Of a stretch of 37,773 nt of DNA, positions 32,889-37,773 are shown in pieces. Made by a program: the position numbers and the translations under genes. The notes beneath the pieces are model-generated. The model made no database searches. It was not told the origin of the DNA and saw nothing but the letters and a program-made list of their open reading frames with translations. This DNA comes from Chitinophagaceae bacterium (GTDB taxonomy: Bacteria > Bacteroidota > Bacteroidia > Chitinophagales > Chitinophagaceae): contig SCVK01000272.1 in assembly GCA_004297075.1 (NCBI GenBank), positions 1 through 37,773 of the forward strand, given 5' to 3'. Every line of letters starts with the position of its first letter. Positions within the stretch are counted from its first letter, which is position 1.

Positions 32889-34565
32889 TTATTTTAATCG
32901 CTCAGTAATGCACAGATGATATTTCCGCAAAGTATCCAATGCTATATCATACCCTGCATCTGCATGCCTGATCACACCCATACCCGGATCGTTGCGCAAC
33001 ACACGCGCCAGCCTGGCCGCTGCCTCCCCGGTTCCATCGGCCACAATCACCATACCCGCATGAATACTATATCCCATACCCACACCGCCGCCATGATGCA
33101 GGCTTACCCAACTGGCCCCTCCCGCGGTATTCACCAGTGCATTCAGTACCGGCCAGTCGGCTACCGCATCGCTGCCATCCAGCATCGCTTCCGTTTCGCG
33201 GTTGGGCGATGCAACGGATCCTGTATCCAGGTGATCGCGTCCAATCACGATCGGGGCTTTCACTTTACCGGTACGCACCAGTTCATTAAATGCCAGGCCT
33301 GCTTTTTCTCTCTCACCCTGTCCCAGCCAGCAGATCCGCGCAGGTAATCCCTGGAAAGCGATTCTTTCCCGCGCCATTTTCATCCAGCGCTGCAGGCTTT
33401 TATTTTCGGGGAACATGTGTATGATCAGTTCATCCGTTACGGCAATATCCGCCGGATCGCCGCTCAAAGCCGCCCAGCGGAAAGGGCCCTTGCCCTCACA
33501 GAACAATGGACGGATATAAGCCGGCACAAAACCCGGAAAATCAAATGCATTCTGCAAACCTCTTTCCTGCGCACGTGCCCGTAAATTATTGCCATAATCA
33601 AAAGTGATGGCTCCTTTTTGCTGCAGTTCCAGCATCAGTTCCACATGCAGTTTCATGCTATCGTAACTCAGTTCAATATATTGTTTCGGATCTTTTTCGC
33701 GCAGTACATTCGCGGCTTCATTGGTTAAAGTATGTGGCACGTACCCGATCAGCGGATCATGCGCGGAAGTCTGGTCGGTCAATACATCCACCGTTATATT
33801 CCTTTCCAGCAAACGCAGCAGTAAAGTAACTGCGTTGCACAATACACCAATACTCAAAGCTTCTCCTTTGGCTTTGGCATCCAGTGCCCGGTCAATGGCT
33901 TCATCAATCAGTTCATATTTTACATCCAGGTATTTTGTTTCCAGTCGCTTATCAATGCGCCAGCCTTCTACTTCTGCTACCAGGCAAACCCCGTCACACA
34001 TGGTAACCGATAAAGGCTGTGCACCACCCATGCCACCCAAACCCGCCGTTACACAAAGTTTACCCCGCAGGGTTCCGCCAAAATGTTTATCGGCCAAAGC
34101 GGCAAATGTTTCATACGTGCCCTGCACAATTCCCTGCGAGCCAATATAGATCCAGCTGCCCGCCGTCATCTGCCCGTACATCATCAATCCCTTTTTCTCC
34201 AGCTCGGTAAAATGCTCCCAGGTGGCCCATTTAGGAACCAGTTGTGAGTTCGATAATAATACCCTCGGTGCATCCCTATGGGTTTGCAGTATCCCTACCG
34301 GTTTACCGCTTTGTATCAGCAGGGTTTCATCCGCGTCCAGGTCTTTCAGGGCTTTGATAATCAGGTCCAGGCTCTCAAAATTCCGCGCCGCTTTTCCCCG
34401 GCCCCCATACACGATCAGGTCATCCGGCCGCTCCGCCACTTCCGGGTCCAGGTTATTTAACAACATCCGTAATGCCGCTTCCTGAATCCAGCCTTTGCAG
34501 TTCAGTTTTGCACCGGTTGGGGTTTTGTAGACAATAGGATCGTATTTACGGCTGGTCGTTTTCAT
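32889..34565 (-). CDS. hutU: Urocanate hydratase
   Basis: A 558-aa enzyme from the ATG at 34565, nearly the same length as Pseudomonas HutU (about 557). It converts urocanate to imidazolonepropionate in histidine breakdown, using tightly bound NAD+. Recognised segments are [85 protein letters not shown] (NAD site), [16 protein letters not shown] with the expected active-site Cys, and [21 protein letters not shown]...[21 protein letters not shown]. No other hut gene is in the window, so it is separated from the rest of its pathway here. It is downstream of the TPR gene, spaced by repeats. Confidence 0.97.
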   Translation of the reverse strand: MKTTSRKYDPIVYKTPTGAKLNCKGWIQEAALRMLLNNLDPEVAERPDDLIVYGGRGKAARNFESLDLIIKALKDLDADETLLIQSGKPVGILQTHRDAPRVLLSNSQLVPKWATWEHFTELEKKGLMMYGQMTAGSWIYIGSQGIVQGTYETFAALADKHFGGTLRGKLCVTAGLGGMGGAQPLSVTMCDGVCLVAEVEGWRIDKRLETKYLDVKYELIDEAIDRALDAKAKGEALSIGVLCNAVTLLLRLLERNITVDVLTDQTSAHDPLIGYVPHTLTNEAANVLREKDPKQYIELSYDSMKLHVELMLELQQKGAITFDYGNNLRARAQERGLQNAFDFPGFVPAYIRPLFCEGKGPFRWAALSGDPADIAVTDELIIHMFPENKSLQRWMKMARERIAFQGLPARICWLGQGEREKAGLAFNELVRTGKVKAPIVIGRDHLDTGSVASPNRETEAMLDGSDAVADWPVLNALVNTAGGASWVSLHHGGGVGMGYSIHAGMVIVADGTGEAAARLARVLRNDPGMGVIRHADAGYDIALDTLRKYHLCITERLK

Positions 34566-34589
34566 GGGGCAATCGTTTCTTGGGAAGTA

Positions 34590-34649
34590 AAAAGTCAAAA
34601 TTCAAAAGTCAAAATATTTCAAATTTTTAATTTTTAATTTTTAATTTTC
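34590..34649. repeat. AAAAGTC/AAAATTC and AATTTTT heptamer arrays
   Basis: AAAAGTC, AAAATTC, AAAAGTC occupy 34590-34610. Exact AATTTTT units follow at 34622-34642, ending in AATTTTC at 34649. The unit is identical to that at 31593-31627, 3 kb away. The array lies between the TPR stop and the hutU start. Confidence 0.9.
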
Positions 34650-34959
34650 AGTAAACCAGGTCCTCATACGCCGCCTGCAACTCACTATACGCATGGTTAT
34701 CACCGGCTTGTTTGGCGGCCACCATTCCTTTTTCGTACCACGCAATCGCCAGCTCGCGTGCTTCCATTTTCTCCAGCAGTTTGGCCAGGTGATAATAAGA
34801 ACCCACATAATCAGGCGATTCCGTCAATATGGCTTCAAACAGTTCCCGCGCAGCTGTATCCTCTCCCAGTTTCATATACTCCAGCGCCAATGCATGCCGC
34901 AGAAAATTGTCTGCCGGATTGGCTACCAGAAACTCCTTGATCTTGGCTATTCTGTCCAT
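34648..34959 (-). CDS. Small tetratricopeptide-repeat protein
   Basis: A 103-aa protein of about three TPR helix pairs: NFLRHALALEYMKLGEDTAARELFEAILTESPDYVGSYYHLAKLLEKMEARELAIAWYEKGMVAAKQAGD. The conserved spacing (A/L at 8, Y at 11, A at 20, Y or F at 24, P at 32) is visible. It has no signal peptide, so is probably a cytoplasmic protein-interaction module. It lies upstream of hutU on the same strand, with 82 nt of repeats between them; its start is 215 nt from the divergent etfB. Confidence 0.88.
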   Translation of the reverse strand: MDRIAKIKEFLVANPADNFLRHALALEYMKLGEDTAARELFEAILTESPDYVGSYYHLAKLLEKMEARELAIAWYEKGMVAAKQAGDNHAYSELQAAYEDLVY

Positions 34960-34977
34960 CGGCCAAAGGTAAGAGGA

Positions 34978-35073
34978 AGTCTGGAGTTGGGAGTTAGGAG
35001 TCTGGAGTTAACACCCAAACAAAATTTCTCCCCCAACTCCCAACTCCTAACTCCCAACTCCAGACTCCTAACT
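34978..35073. repeat. AGTYDGG heptamer array forming a 32-nt stem
   Basis: Left units AGTCTGG, AGTTGGG, AGTTAGG, AGTCTGG, AGTTAAC run from 34978. Right units CCCAACT, CCCAACT, CCTAACT, CCCAACT, CCAGACT, CCTAACT span 35032-35073. Arms 34978-35009 and 35035-35066 pair over 32 nt with two mismatches (24 nt perfect), with a 25-nt loop. Confidence 0.93.
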
Positions 35074-35099
35074 CCCCCAAATATTTTCTTCCACAAAAC

Positions 35100-35129
35100 T
35101 TTGCTACTCTCAAAACCTTCCTATATTTG
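35100..35129 (+). promoter_or_regulatory. Bacteroidota-type promoter of etfB
   Basis: TTTG at 35100-35103 (-33) and TATATTTG at 35122-35129 (-7, exact TAnnTTTG) are separated by 18 nt. The start codon follows 45 nt downstream; the leader holds a small dyad, TAGTTG / CAACTA (35134-35151). Confidence 0.8.
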
Positions 35130-35174
35130 CTAATAGTTGTTTATGCAACTAATTAACGGTAAACTTATTCCCTT

Positions 35175-35918
35175 ATGAAAATTCTTGTGTGTATCAGCAA
35201 AACCCCGGATACCACTTCCAAAATTGCCTTTACCGATGGCAATACGAAGTTCGATGAGACCGGTGTTCAGTGGATCATCAACCCTTACGACGAGTGGTAC
35301 TCCCTGGTTCGTGCCATTGAATTAAAAGAAAAAGACGCTTCAGTTACCATTCACCTGGTTACGGTGGGCGGCCCCGATTGCGATCCCGTGATCCGTAAAG
35401 CACTGGCATTGGGTGGTGATGAGGCTATTCGCGTAAATGCCGACAATACCGACAGCTACTTTATCGCCGCACAGATTGCCGAAGTAGCCAAAAAAGGCGC
35501 CTACGATCTCATTTTCACCGGTAAGGAAGCCATCGATTACAATGGTTCTTCCATCGGCGGTATGGTGGCCGAGCTGGTAGATGCACCCTATATTTCACTC
35601 GCAACCCTGTTCGAACTGAACGGAACCACTGCCACCATCACCCGAGAAATTGAAGGCGGTGAAGAAGTGGCCGAGGTAAGTCTGCCCGTAGTGGTCAGCT
35701 GCCAGAAAGGAGTAGCCGAACAAAGAATTCCCAATATGCGCGGCATCATGGCTGCCCGTACCAAACCTTTACAGGTGGTAGAACCCATTGCCGTAGAAGC
35801 TTTAACCAGTGTTGTCAGTTTTGAACTGCCACCCGCCAAAGCCGGTGTAAAACTGGTTGATGCGGATAATGTAGCAGAACTGGTAAGACTATTGCATGAA
35901 GAAGCGAAAGCGATATAA
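35175..35918 (+). CDS. etfB: Electron transfer flavoprotein beta subunit
   Basis: A 247-aa subunit that with EtfA carries electrons from acyl-CoA and other flavin dehydrogenases to the quinone pool. The N-terminus MKILVCISKTPDTTSKIAF and the segments VQWIINPYDEWYSLVRAIEL, DLIFTGKEAIDYNGSSIGGMVAELV, and TREIEGGEEVAEVSLPVVVSCQKGVAEQRIPNMRGIMAARTKPL are typical of EtfB, including the AMP-site G-x-E-A-x-D motif. It is read from the promoter at 35100-35129 and followed by etfA after a 144-nt repeat-bearing spacer. Confidence 0.96.
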   Translation: MKILVCISKTPDTTSKIAFTDGNTKFDETGVQWIINPYDEWYSLVRAIELKEKDASVTIHLVTVGGPDCDPVIRKALALGGDEAIRVNADNTDSYFIAAQIAEVAKKGAYDLIFTGKEAIDYNGSSIGGMVAELVDAPYISLATLFELNGTTATITREIEGGEEVAEVSLPVVVSCQKGVAEQRIPNMRGIMAARTKPLQVVEPIAVEALTSVVSFELPPAKAGVKLVDADNVAELVRLLHEEAKAI

Positions 35919-35919
35919 A

Positions 35920-36056
35920 AGTCTGGAGTTAGGAGTAATTTTGGGCCCGGCTTTATGTCTTCTTTCAGCTTTGCTTGCGTCGCACACTTGTACACTCAGT
36001 TCTTTTATCAGCCACGGGAAATTGTCAAATTCTCAAATTCTCAAATTTTCAAATTA
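35920..36056. repeat. Repeat-laden etfB-etfA spacer
   Basis: AGTCTGG, AGTTAGG, AGT (35920-35936) belong to the heptamer family seen 900 nt upstream. Four 8-nt units TCAAATTC, TCAAATTC, TCAAATTT, TCAAATTA follow at 36025-36056. The roughly 75 nt between them, GC-rich at first (GGGCCCGG), contains no plausible gene and may itself be a dispersed element. Confidence 0.85.
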
Positions 36057-36062
36057 CACCTC

Positions 36063-37028
36063 ATGTCAGTTTTAATATTCGTTGATCAGACAGAAAACCA
36101 CATCAAAAAAGGCGCATACGAAGCCCTTACCTATGGTGTGCAGGTAGCCAAACAACTGGGTACTACGGCCGAAGCACTGGTACTGGGAACGGTGAACGAT
36201 GACCTGGCTTCGCTGGGCAAATACGGTGTTACCAAAGTACACCAGGTAGCCAACGAAACCCTGAACCATGTAGATGCACAGCTTTATGCCAAAGTAATTG
36301 CCGAAGCAGTTACCGCCAGTGGTGCCAACGTGGTGGTTTTCTCGCATAACCAAACCGGTAAAGCGGTAGCGGCCCGTGTGGCGGCCCGTTTAAAAGCCGG
36401 CGTGGTAACCGGTGCCTGTGCCCTGCCCGATACCAGTAATGGTTTCGTGGTTCGCAAGACCGTGTTCTCCGGTAAAGCTTTTGCCAATGTAAGTATCCAC
36501 TCTGCCATCAAAGTCATTTCCCTCAACCCCAACAGTTACCAGACCGTTGCCGGAGAAGGTACTGCCGAAGTAGTGGCATTGAATGTAGCAGTAGATGCTT
36601 CCAAAGTAAAGATTACAGCGGTGAATAAAGTAAGCGGCGAAGTGCCTTTAACAGAAGCCGATATTGTGGTAAGTGGTGGTCGCGGTTTAAAAGGACCCGA
36701 AAACTGGGGTGTATTACTGGACCTCGCCAAAGAACTTCATGCCGCCACCGCCTGCAGCAGACCCGTAGGCGATGCACACTGGCGCCCGCACCACGAGCAC
36801 GTAGGACAAACCGGCGTACAGGTAGCACCCAACTTATACATTGCCCTCGGTATTTCCGGTGCCATCCAGCACCTGGCCGGTGTAAACCGCAGTAAAGTAA
36901 TCGTAGTCATCAACAAAGACCCCGAAGCCCCCTTCTTCAAAGCCGCAGATTACGGTATCGTAGGCGATCTCTTTGAAGTAGTTCCCAAGCTGACAGAAGA
37001 AATCAGGAAAATGAAAGCATCGGCATAG
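36063..37028 (+). CDS. etfA: Electron transfer flavoprotein alpha subunit
   Basis: A 321-aa subunit from the ATG at 36063; a longer frame would translate the repeat spacer. The N-terminal half begins [25 protein letters not shown]. The FAD-binding C-terminal part is clear: [110 protein letters not shown], with conserved SRP, GQTG and GISGAIQH motifs. It pairs with EtfB and carries the redox-active FAD. Transcription probably ends at the bidirectional terminator at 37093-37127. Confidence 0.97.
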   Translation: MSVLIFVDQTENHIKKGAYEALTYGVQVAKQLGTTAEALVLGTVNDDLASLGKYGVTKVHQVANETLNHVDAQLYAKVIAEAVTASGANVVVFSHNQTGKAVAARVAARLKAGVVTGACALPDTSNGFVVRKTVFSGKAFANVSIHSAIKVISLNPNSYQTVAGEGTAEVVALNVAVDASKVKITAVNKVSGEVPLTEADIVVSGGRGLKGPENWGVLLDLAKELHAATACSRPVGDAHWRPHHEHVGQTGVQVAPNLYIALGISGAIQHLAGVNRSKVIVVINKDPEAPFFKAADYGIVGDLFEVVPKLTEEIRKMKASA

Positions 37029-37035
37029 AAAGAAG

Positions 37036-37078
37036 GAATATCGAATCCCGCCAAAGGCGGGAAATATCGAATGTCGAA
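37036..37078. repeat. GAATATC / GAATGTC units interrupted by a small hairpin
   Basis: GAATATC and GAATCCC (37036-37049) are followed by the hairpin CCCGCC-AAA-GGCGGG (37047-37061) and then AATATCGAATGTCGAA (37063-37078). That last 16-mer is identical to one at 32587-32602 and is the exact reverse complement of 37159-37174. Confidence 0.88.
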
Positions 37079-37092
37079 GTAGACACCCTAAT

Positions 37093-37127
37093 AAAAAAAT
37101 CCCGCTCTGTTGGAGCGGGATTTTTTT
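37093..37127. terminator. Bidirectional terminator between etfA and the cupin gene
   Basis: AAAAAAATCCCGCTC (37093-37107) and GAGCGGGATTTTTTT (37113-37127) are perfect 15-nt arms with loop TGTTG. With A and T runs on opposite sides it can stop both convergent transcripts. Confidence 0.95.
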
Positions 37128-37146
37128 ATTGACAACTACCTTATTT

Positions 37147-37236
37147 CGGCGTTCGGTGTTCGACATTCGATATTCGATATTCGTCACCCCGTATTCCTCC
37201 GTTCATCTGTTCCTTGTTCCTCTGTTCTTCTGTTCA
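37147..37236. repeat. CGTTCGG/TATTCGA-type heptamer array
   Basis: Units CGTTCGG, TGTTCGA, CATTCGA, TATTCGA, TATTCGT, then CGTTCAT, CTGTTCC, TTGTTCC, TCTGTTC and similar, mostly 7 nt. TTCGACATTCGATATT (37159-37174) is complementary to 37063-37078 across the terminator. The array touches the stop of the cupin gene. Confidence 0.85.
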
Positions 37237-37569
37237 CCCCTCTCCCAACGCTCTATAATCTTCTCTCACCGGGTAAAACACATCCAGTATCCTGCAGTCC
37301 GTAACAGCCAATCCCGAATGCACCGTATTCGAGGGAATCACGATCACTTCTCCCGGCCCAAAGCGTATCGGCTTCCCATCAAGTGTCAGTTCAAACTCGC
37401 CTTCCAACATAATGGACACCTGTTCGTTGTGATGCGAATGCGCGGGCAATGTTTTACCTGCCACCACATCAACAAAAGAAAAAGTCATTTTCTCTGTATG
37501 GATAAACCTTGCGAGATATCCATCAATCAGTTGTTTGGGTTCAATAACAGCGACCTTGATTTTTGACAT
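37234..37569 (-). CDS. Cupin-domain protein
   Basis: A 111-aa single-domain cupin. Motif 1 is LPAHSHHNEQVSIMLEGEFELTLDG, with the metal-binding His pair and Glu; motif 2 is GPGEVIVIPSNTVHSG with the last His ligand. The family includes many small sugar-binding or dioxygenase-like proteins; a substrate cannot be assigned. It begins MSKIKVAVIEPKQLIDGYLARFIHTE, without signal peptide, and is convergent with etfA. Confidence 0.9.
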   Translation of the reverse strand: MSKIKVAVIEPKQLIDGYLARFIHTEKMTFSFVDVVAGKTLPAHSHHNEQVSIMLEGEFELTLDGKPIRFGPGEVIVIPSNTVHSGLAVTDCRILDVFYPVREDYRALGEG

Positions 37570-37639
37570 AGTATTTCAGTTAAATGAGTTAGCAATTTCA
37601 GGAAAGCAAGTTACCCGGAAACTACGGTTCGGGGCAAAA

Positions 37640-37667
37640 AAAAGCATTGACAATCGCCAATGCTTTT
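37640..37667. terminator. Terminator behind the right-edge gene
   Basis: AAAAGCATTG (37640-37649) and CAATGCTTTT (37658-37667) are perfect 10-nt arms with an 8-nt loop. It lies downstream of the partial minus-strand gene and before the cupin gene. Confidence 0.85.
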
Positions 37668-37689
37668 CGGTGGGGGTATAAATCGTTGA

Positions 37690-37773
37690 TTATTTTGCAA
37701 ACAGGTGGATCGCCAGTTGTACATCATTGGCTACATTACCTGCACCATAATTGATACCAACCAGGGTTTTGTC
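37690..37773 (-). CDS. C-terminal end of an unidentified gene
   Basis: The frame entering from the right edge reads DKTLVGINYGAGNVANDVQL, then AIHLFAK and TAA (37690-37692). Only 27 residues are seen; alternating hydrophobic residues suggest beta strands. A terminator follows at 37640-37667, which supports a real gene end. The family is not recognisable. Confidence 0.6.
   Translation of the reverse strand, partial: DKTLVGINYGAGNVANDVQLAIHLFAK

Noticed and set aside
35955-36062. N-terminal extension of etfA by 36 residues
   Set aside because: The extension is encoded by the spacer and TCAAATT repeats; MSVLIFVDQ is the normal EtfA start.

Overview
The window looks like a chromosomal segment from a Bacteroidota bacterium, most likely of the Chitinophagaceae type. 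The reasons are a SusC/SusD pair, many exported Gfo/Idh/MocA oxidoreductases, a fused RhaEW-type rhamnose enzyme, a promoter of the Bacteroidota TTTG / TAnnTTTG form, and start sites without strong Shine-Dalgarno sequences. I see no tRNA, rRNA, CRISPR array, transposase or phage gene.

Region 1 (about 1-19.5 kb) is a carbohydrate-utilisation locus. A minus-strand operon runs ThuA-like protein, two exported Gfo/Idh/MocA proteins, an orphan TonB-receptor plug protein, an SDR-type D-mannonate oxidoreductase (uxuB), glucuronate isomerase (uxaC), and a further Gfo/Idh/MocA protein cut by the left edge. It diverges from a plus-strand susC-susD-GH88-lacI series. A second minus-strand group holds a glycine-rich lipoprotein, another Gfo/Idh/MocA protein and a GH30 glycosidase; GH30 ends 1 nt from the convergent lacI gene. 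LacI-operator-like palindromes sharing TACGAAAAC lie in front of susC, in front of lacI and in front of uxuB, which suggests one LacI regulon.

Region 2 (about 19.6-27.1 kb) is a complete L-rhamnose catabolic operon: rhaT, rhaEW, rhaM, rhaI, rhaB. It is divergent from a GntR-type regulator with a sugar-binding-protein-like effector domain. Region 1 supplies glucuronate enzymes and region 2 rhamnose enzymes, so a polymer with rhamnose and (glucurono)uronic acid is a reasonable guess for the food source.

Region 3 (about 27.2-37.8 kb) is housekeeping: an S41 protease, a BadF-type sugar kinase with murQ (cell-wall sugar recycling), a TMEM175-type channel, urocanate hydratase (hutU) with a histidine-kinase remnant directly behind it in frame, a TPR protein, etfB-etfA, a cupin, and the C-terminus of an unknown gene at the right edge.

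The most unusual structure is non-coding. From 22.5 kb rightward, almost every intergenic gap of about 100 nt or more carries degenerate tandem arrays with a 7-nt (sometimes 8-nt) period. Several form long inverted repeats, and related arrays recur in different gaps. They resemble in style the short tandem heptamer repeats known from heterocystous cyanobacteria, and I know of no named family for this group of bacteria.
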